Below, one piece after another: positions 1 through 14,775 of a stretch of DNA of 64,000 nucleotides (positions are counted from its first letter, which is position 1; each line of letters begins with the position of its first letter). Below the pieces are notes generated by a model. That model saw nothing but the letters and a program-made list of their open reading frames with translations. It was not told where the DNA came from and searched no databases. The stretch is taken from NCBI GenBank assembly GCA_947846985.1, contig CANTUZ010000001.1, positions 113,725,757 through 113,789,756 on the forward strand, given 5' to 3'. This stretch comes from Fratercula arctica. Taxonomy: Eukaryota; Chordata; Aves; Charadriiformes; Alcidae. A program made the translations under genes and the position numbers.

Positions 1-3000
1 GCAACTTGTACCATAGGGAACCAAACAGGTTTGGCTTTGCAATTCAATACCAAAAACTGCATAACAGATAATGAAGAGAGGCAAAAGGAAAACTGAAAAA
101 TTGGAGTAAATCTGCAGATACACATAAAACACTGATTGCTTTCAAGAACAGGTAGGAATCTTTGCTATTAACATGGCAAAATAGGATGAAATATGCATTT
201 AACTAATCACAAGTGAAGAGATGCTTTTGAGCCATAGTCCAAGCTGTCTAGTAATAGAATAGTTTGTGACATCAAGGAATAAACAGCTGATAACAGATGA
301 CTCAAAGAGCTTCTGCCCCTAGTCATACTATCCTATACCTTCGTGTTCACATGCTTGTACTTTTATTCATACAACTTGCATGGCCTCAAGTAAAACCTGT
401 GTTCTGTTGATCATCTGTCACTTCCAAACAGAGAAGGAGTTCCATAGTCACCAGTAGTATAAAACAGCTCAAATTTTACTGCAAAACACGTTTGTGTAAT
501 TGATAAAACCATATATTTTAAATTAAATTTTTTTAATACCTAAGCAAATTTAATAGAAAAGGCATACATAGAAATGACATGAATCTTTCCTCCTCCCCTT
601 CTCTTCATACATTTATATTTTTTTACACAGAATCCTTTATGCAGTCATACTATTTTAAGCAACAGAAAGCTCAATTAGTATCTCAGCAAAACAAAACTAT
701 GTTGCCTTAATAGGAAAAGCCTGTGACTCCAAGAGAGCAAGCTGTATTCACTGCTTCCACAAAGTCCTAACATTCAACAAGGTAGTCAGGCATTGCATAA
801 GCAATTAAGAATGGGACTCAGGTAATGTAATACAAACATAATTCATGAGATAAAGAGCTTTAAAATGCCAGCATGCCAAGTATAAATTGGAGAAGACAGA
901 GAAAGCTAAGCTCAGCCCTGTTTTAACTTCACTGACTTCAAATATATCTCTGAGGAATAGGACATATGCAGGCACAGCATTAGTTTGAAATGTCTCTGTA
1001 TTTCAAGTTTTCTTACCTTTTTTTCCTCTTACACATTTAAGTCTTCTGATGCTATTATTTGAGAAAATAAAACAACTGGCTTATTTGATATTAAGAAACA
1101 TAAAGAAATGTTCTAACATAAAAGTTGGAACAGAAAAAAACCTATAGATTTTAATACAGTCTGTAGTCCCCATTTCACCTTATCATAGGATTCTTTCTTA
1201 TAAAAAAGATTTTGAGAACTGAAAAACATTATTAGGTCAGGCAACACTGTATTTCAAGAACATATGTATGTTTCAGGCAGTTCCTAGCAAAATACAAGCA
1301 CAAATACAAATGAATATTTATGATGGTACCTGAATACGGACATTATAAACACAAATATAAAAATGCATTGCAGGCTACTGGTGGATGAGTACCGAATTCT
1401 TAACTACTTCATTCGTCTTGTATGGGAGCACAATAGATGTCATGTAGCATTAGGACATTTAGACAACCTTGTGCCCAAGCCTTTCGTCTCAATGATCTGA
1501 GTACAATAATGTGCTACCGGAGACGTATGTTCCGAAGTGTCCATTTGTCAAATAACAGGCAGTCTGTCAGTGTATTTATATTTCCCTCATGACATACCTG
1601 TAGGTAATTTTACAGAGGGAAATGTCAGTAGAAGGAAGACACCCAATTAGGACAGAACTTTAAGGCAGAACAGGGACTAACAAACATGGGAAGGATATAG
1701 GATCACAGAGGTCACATATTAAGCAAGATGCCAAAAGTTACAAAATCCAAGAAGGTTATTGCTTCTTATTAATGAAAAATTCCATGAATAAGTGGAAGAG
1801 ATATCATTCTCTTCTGGAAGAGGAGGGCGGAGGCATAATTTTACAGAGCTTTCCTGAAATACTATACCATTTAGCAACAATTAATGATGCTACTTAAAAT
1901 GCTTTTTCAGAAACCATGAAATACAATGGGGGATTTTTCTGAAAGCGCTAAAATGAATGCCATGATTAGGCTTACTCTACAGTAAGTTATAAGTTACATG
2001 CATTAATTCGTGAAACAATTTGGTTGAAGTCCTGTTGTATACACAGTTAATGCATTTTATTTTTTTCATATCGTGTCACTTTCCACAAATGGACAATACA
2101 TGCCACATTCAAATGCTCAAAAACCAAAGAAAATTTGCATTCTTTCTACTAGCAAGCAAGCTTGCTCCCTCTTCTACATAAAAAGCCACCTCCAATTCAA
2201 CTAACTGAAAACATTAGAATTAGGTTTAAGAGAAGGCCATCATTTGAGCTCTGCCATATTTCGCAATACAAAGCCAGGATAAGGCTATAACATTAGAGGT
2301 ACAGTAGCTTTAATTAATCTCCAATAAAGAAAAAAAAATTCTTTTATATATGGAGTGTTTTCTTGTTAATTTATGGAAATCAAAAAATTATTAAATTATT
2401 GAGAGAAAAAATTAAGATGGACAGCAAGGACAAGTTAGTTTCCAAATATGTCTCTGTACTTCTGCTAAGGAAAAATAGTACAAATACATCAGGACAACTT
2501 ATGTACTTTGGTCAAAGTTTCCTGTATGGAACACATTTGCTTTTAGTAAATTTACACTTCTGTCGTAAGCATCTTTCACTGGTGATCGTTAAAGGCTGCC
2601 AGTTTACTTAGTGTGGTGATCTAACAAAGTCATTTTAGCCACAGGTCACACAAATCAAACGTACCGCCCAATACATACATACAAAGAAACACTAGTAGAA
2701 AGACAAAAATATCCTTAGAAACGGATCTTATGTGTAACTTGTTAAAGTTATCAAATCAACTATCTTGGGGAACCTTTGGTTTAACAGTTAATTCGAAAAA
2801 CCTATAAAATTATGTAAAAGTATCAAGATTATGCTTTTGCTTTTATCAAGATAATCGCTCAAGAACTGAAACAAATTCAACTAAGCAATGATTCTAGGCA
2901 ACAGCTTCACTTTTCTATTTATAAGGTCTGTCTCTCTATTCATAGCAATGAACAAGGTCTAGTAACCCAGTCCTTCAAACCTGAAATCAGATCTTTCATG

Positions 3001-3108
3001 AGACACTTCTGTTTTGTTCTCATGTAAAGACTAGCTCCTATAACTCCAGTCACAAGCACCATTGGTTTTTTTTCTAACTGAAAAGAAAGGCTGCAAATTC
3101 AAGACAGT

Positions 3109-3111
<3 letters not shown>
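1..3111. other. AT-rich unique DNA, no gene recognised
   Basis: No repeat family, RNA gene or convincing coding block was recognised. The one listed-length open frame (2363-2611, plus) is lysine/leucine-rich with no motif and looks like a chance ORF in AT-rich DNA. Around 1018 there is a good minus-strand splice-donor-like site, but the block upstream of it is only about 30 bp. Intron or intergenic sequence is the simplest reading. Confidence 0.6.

Positions 3112-3149
<38 letters not shown>
3112..3149. repeat. (T)38 homopolymer
   Basis: An uninterrupted run of 38 T follows CAAGACAGTAAA. It could be a poly(A) tail remnant of a minus-strand retrocopy or simply an expanded mononucleotide tract. 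No recognisable retrocopy body abuts it. About 30 bp away (3181-3184) is a strong minus-strand donor-like site, GTAAGTGA. Confidence 0.95.
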
Positions 3150-3150
<1 letters not shown>

Positions 3151-6100
3151 TATTTTCAGGGACTATGTTAAGAGAGTCACTTACCATTAAAAAGTGTTTC
3201 CTACTCTCAGCTTCTTAAATTCAGTAGCTTTCCTGATAGAAAATACATTGCTCCAAATGCCTTTGAGGAATTTCCTAGCAATTGTCTGGGATCTCTTTTG
3301 AGAGAATAAGATGTGTGTGTGTGAAGTATGCATGCGTATACTACGGGGAAAAGGATAAAGGCCTGAATTTTTTCCTTTTTATTAACTTAATCTGATAGAT
3401 TAATGTTGATGACATTACAGTAGAATATCATTGCTCTCAAATCTCCGAGTTTTCAGTGGACAAAACAGCAGAGATGAGTATGCATAGTGGTATTTTAAGT
3501 CATCACAAAGATACTGTAAATAATGTCTTGCCAAGAAAGACGGAGTAAATAACTCCAGAATATTAAGTGCTTCTGCGTACGTTTACAAATGCCAATACTC
3601 TTCAGAAGGAGGGTTATTTACTTTCTGGGTTTAAATAATGCTTATGAAGTGTTTGCATAGTAATTCTTACACCAAGACCGCAGACAGTGTTTCATTTCTA
3701 TGGGTATCTACTACTTGTTCTGGTATCTAACTCTCCAAATTGGTTTTTCCATAGTAACCAATCAAGGAATATATAAAGTGCAAGAAAATATTGTTAAACT
3801 CTTCCGCTTTGGAGGCTGATATAAAGTTTCCAAAGCCATCCACAAAGCAAGTCTTGGCTTCCAACATCAGTTCTGTATTAACTGTTGCATAATTTCTGTG
3901 ATGTTATTTAGGGGCTTTGTGCAGCCTATAGGAAAAATAAATAAAATTTAAAAAAAAAAAAAAGAGGAAGGGGTTGGGATTTCTTTTAAGCCATCCAAAG
4001 TTAACTAGATATGAGCGGAATAATTACTGTCTTTCAGGGGGCTGATGACTAACTATGGATATTTTTGAAGCTACTGCTAAGTATTGTAAATTTTGTTTCA
4101 TATTGTATTCTCAGCTGGGCTGTAGCATGCTAGAAATCTTTTATCATTTTCAATATACAAAGCCTGCATAGTTAAGAACAACAGTGGTATTTTACAAAGA
4201 CAAGAGAAGAGCCTTAAAACAGCAGGTGCCAAATCTGTAGCTCAGAGATAAATCAGACATTCGTGTTTGCTTAGAAAGAAGGTGGGGTTTAGTTTATTTT
4301 CCTCCCAGAAGTTGGCATGAATATTTGAAGACTTCAATAAAAAGTATTCAAACCCTCTTAAACTTCACAACAATCAAGTCAAGATCTTGACCATTTTAGA
4401 ATGTAAGGGACTGGTTAAAAGGCATAAGGGATATACTACAGGAACAGCCAAACTTGAGGAAAATAGCTGAAACAAATACACTTAAAGCTTCCAGGTCCCA
4501 GACGGTATTCAGGTGGCATAGCAAGGGGACTCCATGGGATCAGACAGACTGCACAACAGATGACTCTGTTATACCATATCATTTCACACTGCTAGCATTG
4601 GCATGGAGTAGTTAGATATTAGCCTATCTTGCAGAACAAAAAAATCATACATGAGAGATTGCAGCTTTACCACTCTGGCCCTTAGAATTGCTTTTCCCTT
4701 TGGGCAGACTATATTCTGGGCCAGAAGAATGTCCTGAATGGTCATTCGTTATTTAAATAGCAGGCAGGAGATAATTACCCTGCCCAGCAGGCCCTTCTGA
4801 GCAACATACAGTTTTTAATGTCTTTAAAAGCAAGTGCTGTGTAACAAAATTACCTCCTCCTGGTATAAGAAGAATCAAGCTGTTTGATCTATGAGAAAAG
4901 TCAGGCTTCCATATCATTACCTGGGTGACAGCGGTGAAGTAGAAAAAAATTAAAGAAAACACCAGAAAAGTGCAAAGAGCAGCAAGTGTGCAAAGGTATT
5001 TTTGGATCATCTTCCCATTTTTATAATTCAATAGGATTTGTAATAAGAACATCACAAGTTGACTTTCAATTCAAAAGTTTGTTTCAGCTTTCATATTTTT
5101 CACATTAGCAGTCATGAACACAGCTGTCTAAAAATTTTATTATAAATTTAAACATGCACAACATGGGTAAATAAATAGTGCAACTTCCAAAAAGACAACT
5201 GCTTCCACTATAATTTACAGTAATAAAGTACTAATTTGAAAGTTTTGTTGTCATCAAGACACTTCAATAAAAGTATTCACAGTAGCATTAATAGTGTGAC
5301 CCTGATAAAAAAAAAAAGTTTAGAGACTATTTCATATTGACCAGAATGAAATATATCCCGGCGTGCTGTTTGTCTTGCACTAAGTGGCTCGTGGAAACTT
5401 TTCAGCATTTCTCAAACACTTCCTGCCAAGCAGCACGAATTTCCTCTAGGACTAGTATGGATAATCAAATCAATGTAAATCCAGCCTACTAGTCAGTCAA
5501 GAATTTTATTGTCTTGTTGCCTCAGAGAGAAGCCAAGATGAGCCCTACATTTCCACTTTCCTTTGAGATGCTGCTACCTAGGCACGGTCTGTCCAGAAGA
5601 AAGAGCACAAAGGAACGTACGTGTACCACTGAGATGTGTGACCATGTTCTGCTCATGCTCTGCTGTGTTGGCTTCCTGCTTACCTGGCAACAGCAGGAGC
5701 AGAGATGGCTTATTCCAATGGATATTTACCTGAACTTCCAAAACACAGCCCTGCCCTGTCCCAGCAGAAAACAGAGCAGCACAATAGGGGAAAGAAATAA
5801 ACGCAAAGCAATGAGTGGTGAGAATGTCTCTCATTAAATGCTCTGCTTGTAGACAGTTTTCCTAAGTATAAGGACTATGTATGATCAATACTGCCTTTAA
5901 ACATGTATGTCTTTTCACCTCTATCTGCAGTTTCTATTCTTGCCGTGTTTCTCTCTGCTAATCCCAAAAGAAATGCAGAGATGACAAGCATGATTCAAGT
6001 TTCATGAAAGTGATCAGTCAAATAGTGTCTGCAGAACTTATACAGGTGCCCCCGTACTGAAAGAAAAAGCTCCTATATGAGCTAGCATGTTACAAATCAC

Positions 6101-6482
6101 CAGAGAATCCCAGTGAAAGAAATACCTCCCCCAAGCCTATAATTCAGAGTCAGCAATTACCAATTTCCTCATTTCTGGTGCTCAGACTTGTACTTAATAA
6201 CAGAGACAGAGTTCCAACACAGCATTCTGACACACTATCTGAACACTAACAATTGGTATTTCCCAGTGCACACCTCTATTCCCCTCATTACTGCAACAGT
6301 ATAGTAACACGGTAAGCCATCCTCCATCCCCTTCTTATATGAAGACATTAGCTGCAATTACATTACTAATTCAATAGAAAGCAGGTGGTAGCTTCAAAGT
6401 TAATGAGAACGGAACACAAGTAATGTTTTGTTTTCAGATTAAGAATTCCCTAGAGAAATGACAACTTCATAAAATCACTTAC

Positions 6483-6521
6483 AAAAACAGGCTCTGCCAC
6501 TCTGAAGCAATAGTCCAAAAC
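6483..6521 (-). CDS. Candidate 39-bp exon (unidentified), low confidence
   Basis: Read on the minus strand, this block follows an acceptor-like AG at 6523-6522 after TAATTGTGCTC. It ends at a strong donor GTAAGTGA (6482 downward). Frame 0 is open for 13 codons (VLDYCFRVAEPVF), phase 0 in and out. There is no homology assignment. The short length means it could easily be a pseudo-exon. Confidence 0.12.
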
Positions 6522-9500
6522 CTGAGCACAATTATATTACCTTGTTGGGACTATTTCCACAAAGGATTGGTTCAAACTGCAATCAAATAATCAAAAGCTA
6601 AATGCAAAGGGAATCATCCTCATATCTCAAAAGAAAATGAGGTTCTAGGAAATAATGTTTATTAAAAAAAGTTTTAGAAGAGAAAAATCTGAACAAACCT
6701 TAGTCCTACAGCAGCTATTCATACTTTTGAGTCTTCCTCACTAATACTTTGAGGTTTTATGCTTTTAGCAAAGTTATCTTCCCAGTGCTCATTTCTTTCT
6801 CGCTGGCCTTAGAAAGTTCAATTTTGTAGAGCTCTTGTATCTGTTTGGTCACATAGAAAGGTATTTAGCCTTCATCAGAAGTTATTTCCAAGATTATATC
6901 AAAATACACTGGAAAACAAACTACCAAAAGCAGGTTTAAGTGACAGAAATTCCACTGCACCTTTTCACAGTGGGACCTAACAAGATACCGCACTAGCTAC
7001 ATAACCCCTTTTTGTACTTGCATGATCCAAGAAACTCCAGAGTTAATAAAAAGCCCTATTTAGTTCTATTGACTTCAGATTAATTGTGCCACTATTCCAC
7101 TGGAATATGCCCTAAAAACTCATAGAATTTTAGTTTCTTAATTTGCTCGTAAGGAGCAAGCCTTTCTGTCAAGAAAAAAAATCCACTTCTGGAATGTAGA
7201 TAGAAATCAGACAAAGCAAGGGAAGAAAGCCTCAACTTAATAGACGTGGCAACTACTAGAAACAAAAATACACTATACATCAAATTAATTCTGGAGTCTC
7301 TAACTTCAGTTATTTCGAAGTTATTTTCACCGCAGTTTTTGTTCCTTGTGCTTGTCTTATGGCCTATTTGTTATTTAGGGTAGGGGAAAGAAAGAGAAGA
7401 GAGAAAAATTAACTTCTATTCTGAGAAGCATTTAGATTGCAATGAAGTAATAACAATTCATGGCATTATGAGCTTATTGCAAGTCGCATAACATATCAAC
7501 ATTATTACAACTAACTTTTAGCCCAAGAAATAAAAATATGTAAAATGTTTCCAAACAGGAAACACAGGTAGACAGAAAGCAGCTTTTCAAACCACAAAGA
7601 TGTTATATTAAAGTCAAATCGTACTTCTGTTGACAGTGCCAAGAAAGCTATGATAAATTGCAAGTACTAAAGATCTCAGTTTTATAAACACTTTGAAAAA
7701 TGGCTTCTCTGTAAGCATAAGACAGACAAATGACATGCTTCATTCACCCTAAAATGGCCAGAACAAACTCGGTATTGGTTGAATTGGCATTCTGCAAAGC
7801 TTCCCCAGGGCCTCAGTGACATGCTCCTTGCTCATGCTGGGCTAAACTGATTTTAGCTAAAAATAATTCTAGTCTGCCAACACATTTGTGCTCTAAGTTG
7901 AAATCCGTACATAAAGAGAAATTTTATACTAATACATTTTCAAAGATTAGACAAGTCAAAGCAACATGCCTTCAGAGCCTGGAGTAAGGACTTGCTAGCT
8001 GCAAGGACAATCCCATCCATTAATCCTACTGCTGCATTTGGACCTGCAGCAGAATGTTTCACACAATACATGAAGGTAAGCTAAGGAGTAATACTGGGTA
8101 TAAAGTCTCACCTTCTGATGTTCCCCAGAAATTCCTGAGAATGCACTGTAATTTTGGTTTGCTTTAAAACATGGCATAATTATTATTCTCCAGTTAAATA
8201 TAACCAGTGCTTTGTTATCAGTGCGAACAGACCACACATTTAGAACAGCCAGTTCTTGCATGCTGCTATCAGCTGACAAGATCAAATACAGTATTAAATA
8301 TCCTCTTTATGTGTTGAGGAAAGTGGAATAGCAGAACTTTTATATTCTAGGGCTTCAGACACTATGAAATTGGGCAGAAATGGCTGCAGTGAAAGGCTGT
8401 GATAGAGAATAGCTTGTGTCAGTAGAACCAGCAGTCTCCAAGAAGTATTCCTTCCCATCCCTATTCTTTTTCCCAAGGTTCACATGTGTTTAGGATTGGC
8501 AGAAGGTTACATCATTTCCCCTAGATTAGATCCAGAAGTTGTCTTCCACACATAGAAGATCCTCAGCCCCCTCCTGGCTGTTTACTGCTCCTCATCTTGC
8601 CTCAAAAACCAGTTAGTGTCTTTAGGACAGCTCCTTTATTCACACCTTGCTGACAGTTCAGAAACATGATAACATCCATTGCTCTTGCTTTGTATTTATC
8701 CCCATACTCAAAATGGCATAAGATGACTATAGTATACAAGACCAGAAAAAGCTGCTATTTCTGACATCTACAATTCCAGAACAAACTAATACTACCTAAG
8801 TTGCATTTAGTATTTAAGTAGACCTATGGTCTAGATACTGACCCATGCAATTTCTTCACAATTATTAATCATCAAGGTTGGAAAGGTATCACGGTAACCT
8901 GAAGATTGGTGTTCAAACTGGCAATGGAGCACAGGTCTACTTAGCACTCGAGCAACTCTTCTTATTTCCTTGTCTCAACTTGTTTGCTGTGCAACAGCCC
9001 TCCAAAGTCACATTATGCTGACAGTGGGTACATAGTGCCACAGAAAGGTTCCAGAGTCCTCTCTTCCTTTTTTTGTAGTCAATCTCTTTCTCTCACTGTT
9101 CATTTATTCCATGACTCATATTATCTTCAGATTTAGAGAATAGAAGGCCTTTATCTTATGCTTCTTCACAGAGTGCATTAAACACACACAGCAGTATCCA
9201 ACACCAAAAAAAAAAGACCGATGCTCTCTAATCTTCCAATCTAATCGCGCTTAAAGCATCAAAACTACAACTTCTCATGAAATCTATCAGCACACTCTCT
9301 CCAACACATCTTTACACAGTAAAATGTCACTGAATTCTGAGACAGTACTCTGTGCTTCAGATTTTGAAGATCAAGACTCAAAATAACTTTGCTCCAAAAA
9401 CTCTGTGAAAAGTCTTTCTATTCTGCCAGTGAAAATAGGCACTCAGAGAAGATCCAGCAGGCTTCATTCCATTATGTTAAGCTTTTTAGAAAAAGATATT

Positions 9501-12500
9501 TAGATGTGTTTCCTTCTTGTCCCAATAATTTCAGTGATACAGCTGTTCTCTAGAGAGTAGATACAGGGTTAATGTGCATGCAGCTTGGCTCATCACAAAA
9601 CTCCTCTGTTGTGCCATTATTTTACAGACTGCTCCATTAGACACCAAATGGGCAAGACAGGACAAAACAGAAAAAGAATAGAGGTAACATCTTGAGAAAG
9701 TTAAGAATCAGCACATTTTTACTTTCAGCCTGGTTCTTTTCAAATGAGCTGGTAAGTGAACCTCAGTGGCATTTGATATTCAGGCATAGCTTTCTTTCCC
9801 TTCTATTCATCTGGAGCAACATCTGGAGAATGTTATCCTAATTTAAAAATAGGAAATAACCGTAGGCTAATCAAAATGGGCATCTAATGATGAGAAGCAG
9901 CCACCTGCACAACATATACCTTATTAGTTTTACAATACAGGGTCTTCTAATTGTTCACACCATTATTTCTCTCCCTCAGAATAAGACTCTTGGATCTGCT
10001 GCAACTAAAATACAACTTGGGAAGGCGTAGCTCTGTTGTGGCACTCATTTACACTGATATTTTTACACAGAACTTCAAAAAAATCAATGAAAGGTCACTT
10101 CAAAAAACTGAAAGCCAACAAAAGGAGTTAGAGGCATTGAGTAATAAAGGTTTGTCATGAAACAGTAGGAAACAGAGTCCAGAAAGGCATTTGCTACAGC
10201 ACTTTTGGAGACTTTCAAAGACAGGCTAAAGTCAGTATTAGTCATGGATGAGCAACCATTCTCAGGTTGAGTGTGCCCCTGCATGAACTGGCTTTAACCC
10301 AATTCCCAGCTCAAGTTATAAAATCCCTTCAATACCTCAGTAAGACAGCTCAACTTGATTCTGAAAAAACCTTTTGCTGTACTTCAGCTTACATTTCAAA
10401 TATTATAATGCCGGTTCCCAATGGCTGGAATAATGGTTTCAGTAATTATATCAATAAGGAAGTGACACCACGTTTAAGACAACCAGTTCCTTATTCCATC
10501 GCTTTTCATAATACACCCTGTTAGAGTATATTGCAAAAATACGGCGATAATTTACTGCTGTAATTTGAAAACAGCTGACTGATCATCATATGAAGCAGGA
10601 CACAGGGGGTCTTGGAAATAATGCAGGTGAAGTCCTACACCATCTAAAGAACATCAAATATCCCACGAAAGTTTATTTTATAACTTGTTCTGCAGTAGGA
10701 AGGCATTAGACAATACAAGTCAAATGACATGCTTCACTGGTTTAGTTTTTGTCCACGCTCCTAATGACTCAGGAATACTTAACTTTTTTTTTCCTTTTTA
10801 TAAAATGACCATCATGCAGAGAAAAGCTGCCATGTTCTTACACTCACTTGAGCAAATCCTCTCACACACATCATTATTATTATTATTTCAACCACGTTTT
10901 GAAGAATTTCTCACTTTCTGAACTTTTCCCTTACGAGTTAATCAGTAAAATCAGAGTCCCAAGAACATGGTAAAATGAAGTTTAGTAAAAATCTCACAAT
11001 AACAAGATTATCCATTAATCACTTCAGGTTAAAACCAATATATGATCACTTTTGCCACTTAAAACAGACCAAAAAGCAATCAAATTCCACGTTACTACCT
11101 GTTTCTTCAGCAGAACCCTGAATTCTGCTGATCCCACAAGACTGGTATTCACACAGCATACATGCAAACTGTCAGGAGGGTCATTAATTAACACTGCTGC
11201 TGGGAAAGACAGGGTAGTGCTCTGGGACTGGAGAGACCTTGCTGAGCTTTGATTACCCCCTTCCCATTTAGAAGCAGCTCCTTAGGCCTTTAATGACACA
11301 CATTTAGTATTACAGGGGTCTGTTAGAAAAGTCAATTGTCATAACAAAAGTACCAAGGGTACAAGATTTTACAGTTCAGCACTACCCTATTCAAAATTGT
11401 TCACAGGCAATAACCACCATTCATCTTGTGAAGGAAATACATAAAAAGGACAACTCATTGGCATATCAGCTGCTACAAGGAATTAAATGAAAGGAAAGGA
11501 AATCCGTTAAGAAGAGAACAAAAAGAACATCTGATGCAAAATAGCTGTAGCTCATGTGCGTAACAAACAAGAAACAATCTATTAAAAGTTTAGCCTATGC
11601 TGCCATTGATTTTTCTACAAGAATGGATATGACAACATGCGTGTTGTCAAGATTTCCTCTGATGTGGCTCAGGATGCAAGAGGAAAAAACTCATTTAAAT
11701 TGAAAAAAAAATAAAAAATTGTGTCATACAGGGGCTCTGGTTCACAGGGCAAGGCTATCTAAAGCAAACTAATACCACTAATAACCACTGTTAATGATTA
11801 TTTACATGCTAAAAAGTGTCCTTTTTTTTTCCAGAAATCTCTTGTGAAGACTCCAAAAAAAACCTCCAGTGGAATCAACATGGCAAAATGTGTCATGAGA
11901 AAATGACTAAACAGTTATCAGACTCATGCCTGGTAGCAACAGAGGTGGTCAGCTCTCACCAGTTTACACACATCATTTCTGCATGAGCTGCAGTGAAAAT
12001 AACTTTAGAAAGTAACTACTCCTGAGCTGGTGTAAATGTATACAGAATGTATACAAAAAGCTTTACTCTGAGAACACAGTTAGAGCACAGCTCATCAAAA
12101 CCTCAGCATACACTACTCTCTCTGTTGCTGTTAAAATGAGACAAGCCAAACAGCAAACCATCTTGCATAACCAGTTGCTTAAATAAGATATAAATAACAG
12201 AGCATATGCTGTTTTTCAAACAGCTACACAGAATTTCAATGCGGTTGCTCCTTCTTCTTTACAGTGAAACAGCAATTATTTCCAGTGGAGTGGGCCCACC
12301 ATCTGAATCTATTGAATACACTTCAGTTTCCATCTCTCTGAAAACAAATTAGCTTGTATTAACATTGGTTTCATGATCAGCCAAAATTGATTTAGTGCTT
12401 TCTGGGCCACAAAGAATGGAAAGATCCCTTCTCTCTTCCCACATCACCAAAACAAAAATTTTGCAATATCATAAGCCTGGTCTGAAGCACTTGCACCTTA

Positions 12501-14639
12501 GAATTAGAGCCTGGATAAGTGCCAACTAGCAAGAAACAGCAACTGTGACAGTCAGGGAAGCCCCATTTTTACACAGGGTCCTCACCAGCAACACCTGGGA
12601 AAGAAGGGGGTCTATTCCTCAGTTTTTCCATGGCTATCCATAAAGTCAAGTGTATAAGCCATCCCACCAGTGACAGTCTGTTAGCAAGATGAAGAATTAT
12701 TCTCAGGATTTTCAATGGGAGCTAAACCGTGAGAGAGTCTAAAGCCTTCATTCCAAAAGTAAAGTGGACATTGGCATGTGTATGGAGGTAAACATGAGAC
12801 CGTGGTATTACAGTTAAATCAAACTTCTTTGATGAAATTTAGTGTTTGTTTGAAGTGTGACACAGCCTTAAAAAGAGCCAACAGCTCATATATTCTGAAT
12901 TATTTTAAAGCTTACATACAAATTGATAAAAAACCTGAATAAACTGTCTTAAAATAACTTTTTAAATTAGATTGTTACAAACCTAAAAGCAAAAAAAAAA
13001 AAAAAAAAAGGAAAACAGGTTGGATTCCTCCCCTGCTTTGATCCTGTATTTTTAAACACCTTTCTCTAAACAGGAGCAGAAGATAGTATCCTAATTTTGT
13101 AGAAGCATAAACTCGTTTCACTCCAGCAAGAGATTACTTAATTTACGCTTAACTCTCATGTAAATCCAGATCAGTTCATTAGGTATGAATTTTCACATTA
13201 CATTTCAGAAACAAATATTCCAGAATTTGCCTCAAACTGTATGCCATTCATACTCAGAGCTAAGCTACACCGTCAAATTATGTCAGCCATATTAACATCT
13301 GAGCTCCCAATTTCTGATAACCATCCATGAGAGACTTTAGTCTCTTTTTCTCTCTCCCCATATTGCGTCACTGCTTGTACTGGAAAGAAATCGTATCTAG
13401 AAGAATGAAACAAGTGGAAAATATACATCTGATTCTTCCTCTTCCTGGCACTGTTCCTTTCTCAGTGAAACGAGGAATAAAAATATCAGTAGCTATCTAT
13501 CTTCTCTGTAGAACTAGCCCCTTCCATAGCAAGAAGCCAGAGCTGAGAGTTTCAGGTGGCTAATATACGTCACTGACCTGTATCGCTGTAGTGATGAATA
13601 AACTTTTATGACTACTTTAGACCTTGCACAGCAGTTGGGAAAAAAAAAAAAATAATAATCCTTGTTTACTGTATGGTTTGTATTCAAAATGAAAACCAAG
13701 AATAGGGGAAACTTCTAGGGAAAGCAAGATGCTGAATAAAACCAAGAAGAGTCCACTATAAAATGAGCACTTATTTGCCCTATTTAATGAATTTAAAAAG
13801 AAACACCTGTTCCGTTACTTGTAAAAGATTTCAGGAATTCCTAAAGACTGGCCAGACTTGGCAAGTTTGAAATTTTTTTCCATTGATGTTTCACTAGTTA
13901 TTAGTGTGTTTCAGAGAAGGATTAACCTGTAGCCTAAGCTACAGATTTCAGAAAGGCTCTCCATAAACATACAAAATGTTGATCTGTATTAGCAATAAGT
14001 AAAAACGGATACAATTTAAGGTAATATAAGAGCAAACGGAGTGAATCTGATCAATGAACTGACAATCTTCAAAAAGACACAAGTGATCTGTAGGACTACG
14101 TGGTTACAGAAAAGTTGAACAGCAGTTATCTTCCTTTGTGTATAAAACAGCCTCCGTGCCTACTGAAGTCCAACACTCTCTGACCAGGTTCTTTTAAATA
14201 TTCGGCATGAGAATAGTTTAATGTTTAATACATGCAAATGTACTTATTTGCAGATATTTGATGTTACGTGGGATTTTGATTTAACAGAATGATACAGCAA
14301 CATATTGAAATCACAATACGAACACAACATAGCAATTGCAACATACAGTTCAATCACAATACAAATATGATTTTCATTATCAGCCTCTATATGCTCACCA
14401 TCATAACATTGAACTTCCTTTAATTGTTAGTTGCTCAGTTTTTATACGGTATTATCGAGCTGAGACAAGTATAGACTGCCTCCATGCTTGTCTGGATGGC
14501 TCAGGAGGACATTCGTGCTCTTTTGATTAACTTCGGCAAAGACATTTGCACAACCAGTTGATCCACTCAAATGACACAGCCGGTTAATCTAAAACAAAGA
14601 CCATCCTCTGGTCCCCTTTATTTGGGGAAAAGTTCAGAG

Positions 14640-14692
14640 TGGGTTTTTGGGGGTTTTTCGTTGGTTGGTTTTGGTTTGGGCTTTGTTTTGAG

Positions 14693-14723
<31 letters not shown>

Positions 14724-14775
14724 GATTTTGTGAGGTTTGGAGGGTTTTTTTGGTGGTGTTTTTTTTTTTTTTCTC
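14640..14775. repeat. G/T-rich low-complexity tract with (GT)14 microsatellite
   Basis: A TTTTGG-rich stretch contains an uninterrupted (GT)14 at 14695-14722 and a T run at 14758-14771. Open frames across it on both strands (poly-CV on plus, poly-TH on minus) are translation artefacts of the repeat. It is a likely polymorphic marker. Confidence 0.95.

Noticed and set aside
4753..5055. Minus-strand 100-codon frame with a strongly hydrophobic start (MIQKYLCTLAALCTFLVFS), like a type II membrane anchor.
   Set aside because: AT-rich DNA readily yields Phe/Leu/Ile-rich chance frames. No downstream exon with matching phase and no family motif was found.
5692..5763. Minus-strand 72-bp block with a strong pyrimidine tract and a GCCAG|GTAAGCAGG donor, one open frame (VLEVQVNIHWNKPSLLLLLP).
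   Set aside because: Attractive signals, but isolated: no neighbour with compatible phase could be found, and a competing donor (TTCAG|GTAAAT) lies inside. Kept out as a probable pseudo-exon.
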